The position numbers and the translations under genes are program-made. From Prorocentrum cordatum (taxonomy: Eukaryota > Sar > Dinophyceae > Prorocentrales > Prorocentraceae), in NCBI GenBank assembly GCA_963575745.1, contig CAUYUJ010007491.1, positions 331,768-395,767 of the forward strand: a stretch of 64,000 nucleotides of DNA, written 5' to 3'. Positions 55,800-64,000 of the stretch are shown here, in pieces. The number at the start of each line of letters is the position of its first letter. The stretch's first letter is position 1. Below the pieces are notes generated by a model, which saw only the letters and a list, made by a program, of their open reading frames with translations, made no database searches and was not told the DNA's origin.

Positions 55800-56569
55800 T
55801 TTCGCCTGAGACTTCCTCATCGCTTATGACCCTGAAGCATAAACAACTACCAACAGTTTCACAGATGGAGGGCGGGTCGTTTTCAAAATGTGGCTTTCGC
55901 CTGAGCGCACCGCACATTCGTTTTTTCTTAACTTTGCTGAAGCTTCCCAGATTGAGGGCGGGTCGTTCCCCAAAAGTGGCTTTCGCCTTAGCGCCGTGCG
56001 CATTCGTGGAAACAACCTGCGAGATCTTCATGGATTGAGGGCGGGCCGTTTTCAACATGTGGCGCTCGCAGTAGAGTCGCGCACATCGTTTTAAACAACT
56101 TGCGAGAGCTTCCCGGATTGAGGGCGGTTCCTCTTCAAAATGTGGCTCTCGCCTTAGGGCCGCGCACATTCGTTTTAAAAGTTTGCAAAGGTTTCACGGA
56201 TCGAGGGCGGCTCATTTTCAAAATGGAAAAGTTGAAACGGTTTAGCGGATGTCCATGATGACCGTACCAGAAATGGCATGTTGGAAGGATTCCTGATTAT
56301 GAGGGTGTAACAGTGGGTTGATTCGCGGCGTTGAATTCCCAATAATGGCGTTCTGGCGCGATTCCGCATCGTCAAGACGCAACAATCAGGTTGATCCGTG
56401 GCGTTGGAATTCCGAGAACAATGTTTTGGCAAGCTTCAGGGTCTTGAAACAGTGGTCTTCCAACGAGGCAGTTCCCTCTGTGGGAATGAACCGTTGTAGG
56501 GGCCTGTGAAGAGGGAGCTTGGATTAAGGGTTTATGCCAACATCGTTGATGACTCTTGGGTTTACACTG
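55800..56569 (-). repeat. Dispersed element A, copy 2, inverted, with five internal repeats
   Basis: The reverse complement of 1369-2018 aligns from GGGCGTTTCGCCTGAGAC at the left to GGGTTTACACTGG at the right. Five internal repeats of the CTCTCGCCTTAGGGCCGCGCACATTCG type lie between 55862 and 56180, against three in copy 1. The end that joins GGA in copy 1 joins CCT here, so tract and element are inverted together. Confidence 0.8.
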
Positions 56570-56655
56570 GTCCTCCTTCTCCTCCTCCTCCTCTTCTTCC
56601 CTCCTCCTCCTCCGCCTCTCCTCCTCCTTGAGCCTCTGCCTCCTCCTCTAGCTCC
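56570..56655. repeat. CCT polypyrimidine tract
   Basis: (CCT)n with CTT/CCG variants abutting dispersed element A, mirroring 1199-1368. Confidence 0.9.
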
Positions 56656-56753
56656 CTCTTCCCCCGGCCGAACCTACTCACCGCTCGACTGCGGCATTGC
56701 GCATCGAGCAGCTCCGCTTGAGGCGCACTCTCTGGCGGCTCACGCGTGACAGG

Positions 56754-57602
56754 TCAGGCTTTCGTGCACGTGCTGTCAGCAGGAGGATCGGCAGGCTTCC
56801 CGACCAGTTTAGCCAACCATTTGTCTGATTTCTTGTTGGTCAGCTGGACGTTTGCACTGTCGCGCGGCTTACACAGGAGGTACAGGAGGCAGAGTACGAA
56901 CCAAGCCAGCAGCGTATAGATGAACACGTTGTTCTCGAAGAACCACCGATAGAATGTCATATGTTTTATCTGCGCGGAAAAGATGACATCTGCATCAGTC
57001 AGACGTGCATAGTCGCCGAACGCTGTCTGAGCGAACTGCACGACAGCAGCTGTGGATATGAGGAGCATCTCCACGTTGAAGAGCATGCTGTTTAGTGGTG
57101 TGGCCTTGTGCCGCATCGGATGTATCGTGAAGAGGAAGGCTATCCGCATCCCGAATTTGAAGCATCCCTTCACTACGCAGAGACATAAGTAGAGGGTAAA
57201 CGCCGCAAATAATGCGACTCCCAGAGGGTATGCACCTGCACTTTCGCAAGCAATGAAAATCCAGTCCAAGAACGGGATTGCTGCGTTCGGATCGATCTGC
57301 CTGCTAATAACGCTTATCAGAATCTGCAAAATCCACAGCAACGATACGATTGCCAACAATATGCCGCCGGCGAGCTTGCCGCAGGAAACCACGGGATTCT
57401 CGCCCTTGTGGAACTTTGACATCTTCAGCCGCTCGAACTCGTCCTGCAGGGGCAGGGTGCTCATGGCGGGGCGCGCGGGGGGAGGGGGCAAGAGGGGGAT
57501 GAGGAAGAGGGAAGTGGAGGATGGACGCGGTGGAGGGCGGAGAGGTCCTCAAGGAGGTTCACGTCACGCCGCCACTTGTTGTAGTCGACCTGGCGGCGTC
57601 TG
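56754..57602 (-). CDS. LMBR1-family membrane protein, 3' exons (partial)
   Basis: The minus-strand frame 57491-56754 encodes about 230 residues with four hydrophobic segments (GKLAGGILLAIVSLLWILQI; YPLGVALFAAFTLYLC; LFNVEMLLISTAAVVQF; VFIYTLLAWFVLCLLYLL). KGCFKFGMRIAFLFTIHPMR, NSMLFN and FGDYAR match the conserved C-terminal region of LMBR1/LMBD1-like proteins, multi-pass membrane proteins of about nine helices. The ATG near 57464 is probably intronic: a pyrimidine tract ending CTGCAG lies just before DEFERLK, so the last exon likely starts at about 57443. A preceding exon is proposed at about 57602-57527 (RRRQVDYNKWRRDVNLLEDL), ending before GTCCATCC. Earlier exons were not found. The cytosolic tail is Lys-rich. 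The stop is at 56754. Confidence 0.7.
57443..57526 (-). other. Proposed intron of the LMBR1-family gene
   Basis: Minus strand: GTCCAT at the 5' side (57526) and a C/T-rich run ending CTGCAG before the coding sequence GACGAGTTC at 57443. The length of ~83 bases is short but feasible. Inferred from frame continuity and splice-like ends only. Confidence 0.45.
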
Positions 57603-58892
57603 CTGCGGGCACGGCCTGCGCCCTTCCCCCCCCGGGCTCCCTCCCTTCCCCCCCCCCCGCTCCTTCCAACCCTCCCGCCCCACCCTCCATCCCTCCCTGC
57701 CTTCCCCCCCCCCTTCTCCCTCGCTCCCTCTCTCCCGTGGTGTCGGGTCTCATGCTTCCGCGTGGCGCTTGGGGGGGGGCACCTCGATGAGCACCGCGGA
57801 TGTTTGCGGCGCATCAGGGTGGCAAAATGAGGCGAAGTGCTTTCGACGCCACTGTTGAATTCAATGGGCCTTTGACAAGAACCAAGATCTGGATGGTATC
57901 ATTACCGCGTTTTGCAACATGGTGCCGCGCTTCCAGAATGAACTGGTTTTGGAGAGAGATTCTTGTTCACGGTTCATCCCGGGCGCAGATTGGCCAGGGA
58001 GGTGCCATTGGGCCCATCAGAATCCCCCTCACTGCGACATGGGCGTATTTCAAATTTTGTCGATTCGATTGTGTCTGCTTTCTGCAGTCATTCAAGGTGT
58101 TGCGCTGCATCCGTGTTGCCGTTCCTGGTCTTGTGGTGGCGGTATGGTCCGGGGCGTGGCTCGACTCGTTTGTGATGTACACAACGTTCCACAATTGTCT
58201 ATGTATATCTGGACAGGCCGTATCTGCTCTGCAATCGAAGTACGCGTATCGTGCAGTTTCTAACTCGTGGGGGTGTTGCTGCTGGTGGTGGGCTTCATCT
58301 CTGTATGGCATCCCTTGCGTTTGCAATTTCCACTCTCGTTCTCTGATCCGTCTTCCTGTATGGGTCACAACTGTTTGTCGCGCCATGTGTTCCTTGTGGT
58401 ACCTTGTGTCAATCGTTGCATTTTGACGGCGGGAGGAAAATTCAAACGAAGGAGGCACTCATCGATGGCATCGCTGCGTTCGTTCCGCAAGCTGATGTAC
58501 AAGTCGTTTTCTGCAGGTTGTAATGTCTGGTAAGCTGTGTGCGAACTCTGGTGGCAGGGACGCATGTGCGAATTGAAGCCCATTACTTCTTCCAACATGT
58601 GAGGATGCCAACATTTATGTATGACGCTTCCCGTCTTGGTCATTTTCATGTTTTCCTTATCGTCCCACCCTTCTCTCTCTCTCTCTCTTTCTCTCCGTAT
58701 CCGTGCCTGTCCCTGTCTCTCGCTCTCCTCCTCTCTTTCCCTATCCCCTCTCTTGAACAGAAATGAACCTCCCAATAGCCCAATGCACCGTGTGATAGTA
58801 TGTTTTATATTTGTCCCTTATTTGCTTCCAGTGTGTTGCATGGCACTGCACGCGCATTCCATAGCCATTGCAGTGGTCCAAAAAGATTCTCA
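57603..58892. other. Intergenic or upstream intron, no gene seen
   Basis: C-rich runs at 57620-57730, AT-richer DNA at 57800-58660, and a (CT)n-rich stretch at 58668-58750. Earlier exons of the LMBR1-like gene may lie here on the minus strand, but none could be placed. Confidence 0.4.
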
Positions 58893-59690
58893 ATGGTAGC
58901 GGAGCTGGGTCAGCCTTCCACGGCCCAGCTCCAGCTCCCCCCGCGCGCGCGCGGCTCAAGCATGTGGGAGTTGGTGGAGGCCGAGGCTTCGAGATCGAGC
59001 CTCGGACCTCCTGCACAGAAGACGAACGAGCAGCAGGTGCTGAGCGCGTTCAACCAGCTAGGAGAGACTATGCGCCGGCAGCAACTGGCGGCGCAGCAAC
59101 AGCAGCGGCGCTCGGACGAGGCGCTGGCGGCGGTGGCCGCCCAAATAGCGGATCAGGGACGTGCACTCCAGGCATCGCTGGAGCAGAACAAAGTGTTCCT
59201 CGAGGGCGAGTCGAAGGAGCGCCGTAAAGAGGGGCTCATCGACACGAAAGCGGTAGGCAAGCTGGTGGCGTTCACCGACAAGGAGTCCGACTGGCAGGGG
59301 TGGAGCTTCAAGTTCACCACTTGGCTCAACGGCCAGTTCAGCGACGCCGAGGAGACCCTCGAGTGGGCCGCCGGCCTCGGCAGCGAGACCATCACGGCGG
59401 AGAGGGTGCAGGACATCGTGGACGAACATCCGCGGACTCCTGAGCTCAATGCTCAGCTGCATGCGATCTTGGTCAGCTTGACCACGATGGGCCAGCAGCA
59501 TGCGACATCGTGAAGAACACCAAGAAGGGATGCGGCCTAGAGGCTTGGTGTCGGCTCGTTCGGAAGTTCGATCCGAACAGCCCTGTGGCCAACCTTCGGC
59601 GTCTCAGGAAGATCATGCGGCCTCCGTAGGCCAGGATCGAACAGCTGCTTAGTGCGATTGAGCAGTGGGGGCACGATTACATGCATTACA
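58893..59690 (+). pseudogene. Gag, N-terminal part, frameshift and in-frame TAG
   Basis: Starts MVAELGQPSTAQLQLPPRAR at 58893. A Gln/Arg-rich helical segment leads to KLVAFTDKESDWQGWSFKFT, the copia gag core pattern. At about 59500 the frame shifts; the new frame reads DIVKNTKKGCGLEAWCRLVR, KFDPNSPVANLRRLRKIM, meets TAG at 59627-59629, and goes on as ARIEQLLSAIEQWGHDY. The text is continuous with the gag family across the shift, so the lesions are recent. Confidence 0.7.
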
Positions 59691-60954
59691 AGGGTGGACG
59701 GGCGAGGAGTTGACGGACTCCATGCGGAAAGCGTGCCTGAAGAGCATGTGCTCGAACACGCTCAGCGACCACATCGACATGAACATCGCCCGCCTGGACA
59801 CGTACGCGTTCCTGAAGACCGAGGTCGAACGGTACATCGAGCAGGTGCAGGCCAGGATTGGCCCGGCTCCGATGGACATCGGATCTCTGGCGCGCGGCGG
59901 CAAGGACCCCAAAGGAAGCAAAAGCAAAGGAGGTAAAGATTCTGAGGGCAAAGGCACAAGCAAGGCCGATTCAGCTAGCGGGAAACCGACATCGGGCCCC
60001 GCTGGCGGTGGCAAGGGTTCTGGCCAGCAACAGTTCGAAGGGTACTGCGATCGGTGCTGGCGGTAGGGCCACCGAAAGGCCGACTGCCACAGCAGGACCG
60101 ACGTGGACGGCAGCCAGCTGCCACCACGAGATCCAGGAAGCAGCAAGGGCGAGAACAAGAAGGGCGGAAAGGACAGGCGTAGCAAGGGCTACGGAGGTGC
60201 GCACGAGCTGTCGGACGCTGCGGGCTACCCGCAGGAGCAGACGCAGCAGCAGATCCTGGGCGAGATGGCATCCCTGCTCATGACGGCCAGGGTCTCCGAG
60301 AGCGAGCCGGAGTCCGACTTGCGTGCGCCTCCCGAGGCAGACGAGGCTTCGTATTTGAGCCTCGACCGCCAGAGCGAGCCGGAGGATGAGACTAGCTGTT
60401 CGTCAACGCCGCGCTCCTCGAGCAGGAGTGCGTCGCCGCCGCCGCCGCCGCGCACCAGTGTCAGGGTCGTCAACAGGAAGCTGGACAAAGGAAACACGGC
60501 AATGGCCCCGGGCTCGCGCCGGGAGGAGAGAGGAGGAGAGGTGAGCACGAGGAGTATCGAGGAGGCGAATAACCATAGAAAGGAGGAGAACGATGAGGAG
60601 GAAGAGGCAGGGAAGACAAGGAAAGAGACGAAGAAGGAGGATGACACAGAGGCACAGACAGACAATCGGCATTCCGATGGGTACTACGACGACCTCACCG
60701 CTGGGTTATCCAGGAAGCTCGCGAAGAGGAAAGAGTACAGGAGCCAGAGGTTGGAGAAGCATGTTGCCGCTGGCGCAGGCGAGAGGAAAAGAAGGAGGAG
60801 GATCACAAGAAGGAGAAGACGAACAAAGAGGAAAAGCATGAGGAGAGGAGGGCCCGCGACGGCGAGGCTGCTGGTGCCAAAGCAAGGAGCCAGGAGGAGC
60901 CCTGCAGCGTCAAGCGGAAGACGCCGGCGCAGAATGAGGGGAGGAAGAGGTTGA
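59691..60954 (+). pseudogene. Gag, C-terminal part, CCHC knuckle split by TAG
   Basis: A third frame continues with SMRKACLKSMCSNTLSDHID, then a Gly/Lys/Ser-rich linker and a zinc knuckle at 60046-60087 (C-x2-C-x4-H-x4-C). The third residue between Cys2 and His is a TAG codon at 60064-60066, with the pattern intact on both sides. The frame then runs on for 283 codons, becoming Arg/Glu/Lys-rich (purine-rich DNA 60500-60960). Confidence 0.7.
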
Positions 60955-61205
60955 AGAAAGAGAAGGAGGATAGAGAGAAGAAGGCTTCAAGTCTCGACTG
61001 GGGCGAGTGGATCCAGGCCCAGCGTGCGGCCCGGCAGGAGCGCCGCAAGGAGGACGAGTGCGCCAGGACCCCAGGAACGACGCCCAAGAGACAGGCGAGG
61101 CCCAAAGGGGAGCCTTTGCCATCGCGGCGGCATGGCGGCTAGGTTGCGTCATCGAGCCGAGTCGGCCAGGATGCCCCATGGGGTCCAGCAGAGGGGGAAG
61201 GCAGC

Positions 61206-61836
61206 GTGTTCCGGCAGGGCGTTTCCGGAACAGGCTCGAGGCGCTTCCGGGATGCACCTTGGACGGCCTCGGGCTGGGCGTCGAAGAGGGCAGCCAAGGC
61301 TTCGCAGCCGAGCCTCGGCCGCCCGGCTGATTCGGCTCCAGGCAGGAGCCGGAGTCGCCCAGCAGGAGGAGGAGTCAGCGCACTGGGAGGCTCTGGAGGC
61401 TGGGCGGACGCCGCGCCAGAGCCTTGGCGCAAGTGGCAGCAGGAAGGCAGGGAGCGCATCGACATTGCCATCGATTCGGGCGCATCTGCTTCGATGCTGC
61501 GGCGGCACGTTGCCAAAGACCACCCTCTCAGGACTGGCGTGTCGCCTCGTGTGTACAAGACCGCCAGCAAGTATGAAGTCCACAAGGACGGCGAGAAGGA
61601 GCTCATCTGCGGCTTCATGAACGGCGGCGACGTGCGCACGAGCTGGGAGATTGGAGACATCCACCGCCCCTTGAGTTCAGCGCATAAGATGGTCAAGAGC
61701 GGAAGCTGCGTATGGTTTGATACCGAGGAGAACAGCGGTAGCGGGATCTCCAACTACCAAAAAGGAACAAACACATGAAAATTTACGAGAAGGGCGGCAT
61801 CTACGTCCTGCCAGCGTGGATCAAGAATCAGGGGGA
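61206..61836 (+). CDS. Aspartic protease (retropepsin-like)
   Basis: IDIAIDSGASASMLRRHV places the catalytic DSGA near 61475. The downstream stretch DIHRPLSSAHKMVKSGSCVW and GGIYVLPAWI is typical of copia-like proteases in dinoflagellates. The first ~75 codons of the open frame are Ala/Arg-rich and may be out of frame. A shift at about 61775 moves the last 20 residues to another frame, and an insertion starts at about 61831. Confidence 0.7.
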
Positions 61837-62030
61837 CGTAAGACCCGGGTACAGGGGACTCGGAACTCCCCGTCGAGGTCGTCAAAAAATGACGAGGCCG
61901 AGCCTGCATTTTGACGAGGCCTCCCGCTGCAGGCATCCCACGAAACTCCTACTCGTCAAAATCCGAATCGCGGTCGTCAAAAAACGATGGCGAACCCGAG
62001 TCCTGGCAAACCCGGGTCTTACGCTCCCCC
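61831..62030. mobile_element. ~190-200-bp inverted-repeat insertion in the copia element
   Basis: CGTAAGACCCGGGT (61837-61850) and its exact inverse ACCCGGGTCTTACG (62010-62023) bound the segment. The inverse match extends outward through GGGGGA with one inserted base. Inside, GTCGTCAAAAAATGACGA and GTCGTCAAAAAACGATGG are related. It interrupts protease coding sequence. Confidence 0.8.
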
Positions 62031-62185
62031 GAAAGAGGGCGGAGAAGGGCCAGCTGGGGGGGTCCACCCGGCAGGCTCAGCCGCAAGCCCGGCCCGAGGC
62101 GTGCACCCCGCCATCGAGGAGGCACTTCCAGCGGCGGTCTCGGCCGGGGGGAGGCTGCTGTGCAGGCTCCCTGACGACCTACCAG

Positions 62186-62325
62186 ACCACCCCAACCCAA
62201 CCCGAAGACCCGAATTTCGGGTTGGGGGGGTAAGGGTTCCACATGTGCTTTTCCGATGTTTCCCGACCCCCCCCCCAACTGGAAATCGAGGGTAAGTTTG
62301 AGCCTTCGGATTGGGTTGGGGTGGT
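62186..62325. mobile_element. 140-bp inverted-repeat insertion in the copia element
   Basis: ACCACCCCAACCCAACCCGA at the left end and its inverse at the right form 22-bp terminal repeats (62186-62207 and 62304-62325) with one mismatch. The interior has GGGTAAGGGTTCCACATGTG, reminiscent of the CACATGCGAACC hairpins, but the match is weak. Confidence 0.8.
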
Positions 62326-62436
62326 TTGGTGGGTGGTGACTCCCGGGATGGGCAGTGTGGCTGGGCTGGCAGGAGGCGAAGGGACAGCGTCGGTGGCGAT
62401 GACAGCGCCGCCGAGGCCAACCAAGAGGAGGATCGA

Positions 62437-62616
62437 GGACCACGAGGTGTCACACCGGGCTGAACCTAAACAATGTTTTTCGTTTTCGTGGTGTTTTCGT
62501 TTTCCCTCGCTTTTGCCTCGAATCCGCCTCTACCGCGAAACGAAGTCGAAACGAAAACGGCCCACGAAATCACCAAAAACACCGTTGAGGTCCAGCCCTG
62601 GACCACGAGGTGTCAC
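62437..62616. mobile_element. Insertion flanked by a 17-bp direct repeat
   Basis: GGACCACGAGGTGTCAC occurs at 62437-62453 and again at 62600-62616, flanking ~146 bp that is AT-richer than its surroundings and partly self-complementary (GTTTTCGTTTTC against GAAACGAAAAC). This is what a target-site duplication around an insert would look like, though 17 bp is long for a DNA transposon and a retroposed insert is equally possible. Confidence 0.65.
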
Positions 62617-63530
62617 CTCTTCCCTCCAGGAGCTGGTGTACGGCGTGCGTGCGGGGACGTGCCAGGAGCTGCCCGCACTCTTCAAGCACGACAAGAGCGG
62701 CGAGGTGCACTCCGCCTTCGGGCGCGGACTGCGGCTTCTTCGGAGTACCTGGGGAAGCGCCTTTCGAGGCAGTGGCGGGGAAGGACCTGCCAGTGATCGT
62801 GGCATACGATCGCAAGGCAAAGTGCCCTTTTGCACATCCAGTGCCGCACAGGGGCCTGGAGAGGGTCGGGAAGATGAGCATGTACCCGGTGCGTGTTGTG
62901 GCGAATGACCTGAACAGGCTCGGGCACAAGAAGGTGAACGTCAAGAGCGACCAGGAGAGCTCCATCAAGGCAATACTCCAGAAGTTGAAGGAGACGTGGG
63001 CCGGCGAGATGCTCGCCGAGCTGGCCCCGAAAGGCGAAAAGGCCAGCAACGGTGAAGCCGAGCGCGCGGTCCAGAGCATACACGGGCTCGTGCGGACGTT
63101 GAAGGAGCATGTCGAGCAGTACGCTCGCATGAAGCTGGACCCGAAGAGTCTTGTCATTGCGTGGCTCATCGAGCACGCGTCGAACCTGTTCTATATCTTC
63201 AACCGCGGCGACGACGGTATGACGCCGTTGCAGCGGGTGAAGGGCAAGGAGTGGCAAGTGGCACTCCCCGCGTTCGGCGAGAGCGTGGAGTTCAAGAAGA
63301 GGACGCGCCACAAGCTGGAGGCGCGATGGGAGAGAGGTCTCTTCCTGGGCGTAAAGCTGGAGTCGACGGAGAAGATCGTCGGCACCGAGAGGGGCGTCTT
63401 CGTTGTGCAGTCGGTGCGGCGGGTGCCCGAAGACCAGCGCTGCGATTCCGAGGCGCTGAGCAAGCGAAAGTGCCTCCCGTGGGAGCCTGCCCCGGACGGC
63501 CCAGGAGGACGAGGCAGCGCGCGCGCTCCC
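62617..63530 (+). CDS. Copia-like integrase core (DDE residues present)
   Basis: Within a 385-codon frame: ADCGFFGVPGE carries the first catalytic Asp, VNVKSDQESSIKAIL the second and ASNGEAERAVQSIHGLVR the Glu. IEHASNLFYIFNRGDDGMTP, then KGKEW, match the conserved end of the core, and RGLFLGVKLE follows. The enzyme would insert the element's cDNA. The zinc-binding N-terminus is not visible because of the insertion just upstream. The frame is good to about 63500; afterwards it is Arg/Pro-rich and out of phase. Confidence 0.8.
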
Positions 63531-63559
63531 CGGCACTACGGAGCTCGAGCCCGAGGTGC

Positions 63560-63870
63560 CCCGAGGTGCCTCCCGTCCCCGCGGGGGCGGCCGAGCAGGG
63601 GAGGCAGCAGAGGCGCTACTGCATCACGATCGCGGACTCGGAGGCGTGCGGCTCCCCCGAGGGCTGCCCGGCGTGCCTGGCCACGCACGTGGGCCACCCA
63701 AGGTCGGGGTTGTTGGAGTGCAGAGAGGGCGGGTCGGAGCTGCAGGCGCGGCCGACCCCACTCGTGATGCTCGGCTGCTGGCTGCGAGAGTGCGGCGCGC
63801 CGAGCAGAGGCCTGCCGTGGGCCAGCCTGTGGAGAGCAGCGCGGGCAGGCGGCCCAGGATACTCCGGATT
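63560..63870 (+). pseudogene. Post-integrase Cys-rich segment, shifted frame
   Basis: In a different frame from integrase: RRYCITIADSEACGSPEGCP, then CLATHVGHPRSG and LLECRE. The C-x2-C...H...C spacing resembles a segment found between integrase and RT in related dinoflagellate elements. From about 63870 the sequence is G/T-rich with GGGGGGTCT repeats and no coding signal to the window end. Confidence 0.5.
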
Positions 63871-64000
63871 TCGTAAGAAAGGGAGGGGGGTCTCATTTCG
63901 GGGGGGGTCTCTTCCAGGCTATCTTGGAGGGCCTGGGGGGTCTGGGGACAATGTTTTGGAGGGTTCTCCCACGGGGGAGGTCTGTAATGGCTTGTCTTGG

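Larger units (their letters stand above)
58893..63870 (+). mobile_element. Copia-like LTR retroelement, decayed, plus strand
   Basis: Order: gag (58893-60954), aspartic protease (~61450-61830), three small insertions, integrase (~62620-63500) and a Cys-rich segment (63611-63690). No RT is visible before the window ends at 64000. Gag changes frame twice and has two in-frame TAGs; integrase is open for over 280 codons. LTRs were not identified. It is younger-looking than the copy at 41-48 kb because catalytic residues are kept. Confidence 0.75.

Overview
The window looks like nuclear DNA of a dinoflagellate. It is GC-rich and dominated by simple repeats, minisatellites and decayed retroelements, with two recognisable host genes and a few weaker candidates. 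The best taxon marker is a 12-base exact match to the 3' end of the dinoflagellate trans-spliced leader (TTTTGGCTCAAG, 11928-11939) just upstream of an intronless ORF. The retroelement proteins (APE-type LINE with RNase H, copia-like gag/protease/integrase with divergent motifs) also fit what is known from dinoflagellate genomes. I cannot name the species. A run of exactly 100 N (27211-27310) marks a scaffold gap, so local order there is assembly-dependent.

Layout. 0-2.5 kb: foldback elements, an ATCT microsatellite, GGA tracts and a dispersed element (1369-2018). 2.5-9.3 kb: a decayed but nearly full-length non-LTR retrotransposon on the minus strand (ORF1, endonuclease, reverse transcriptase, RNase H). 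9.3-11.8 kb: GGA, AAT/ACT, GTC and ATG trinucleotide arrays. 12.0-13.55 kb: the main intact gene, a membrane-anchored protein that may belong to the CAT/condensation-like acyltransferase fold. 13.5-15.4 kb: CAG and TG arrays. 15.6-27.2 kb: four copies of one modular element built around a 16-bp minisatellite, with sharp ends and an 11-bp inverted motif; between copies lie a coiled-coil retroelement fragment and a 2.4-kb array with a ~400-bp higher-order period. 27.3-33 kb: polypyrimidine tracts and a gag-like fragment. 33.6-34.7 kb: a candidate membrane-protein gene whose transmembrane exon is triplicated by a ~300-bp tandem repeat. 37.3-37.9 kb: a 14-bp minisatellite. 39-41 kb: decayed coding sequence of unknown family. 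41.2-48.1 kb: a decayed copia-like element, minus strand. 49-55 kb: hairpin elements, a 2-kb inverted repeat with 18-bp arrays, and the second copy of a 125-bp MITE. 55.8-56.6 kb: the inverted second copy of the 1369-2018 element. 56.75-57.6 kb: the 3' exons of an LMBR1-family membrane protein, minus strand. 58.9-63.8 kb: a second copia-like element, plus strand, with three small insertions between protease and integrase.

How it fits together. There is no operon-like or pathway organisation. Most of the DNA is explained by retroelements, several families of short inverted-repeat elements and expanded simple repeats. The spliced-leader relic implies that at least one host gene returned to the genome as processed mRNA. 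Many long open frames in the window are by-products of tandem repeats whose unit lacks stop codons; they are listed among the rejected items.
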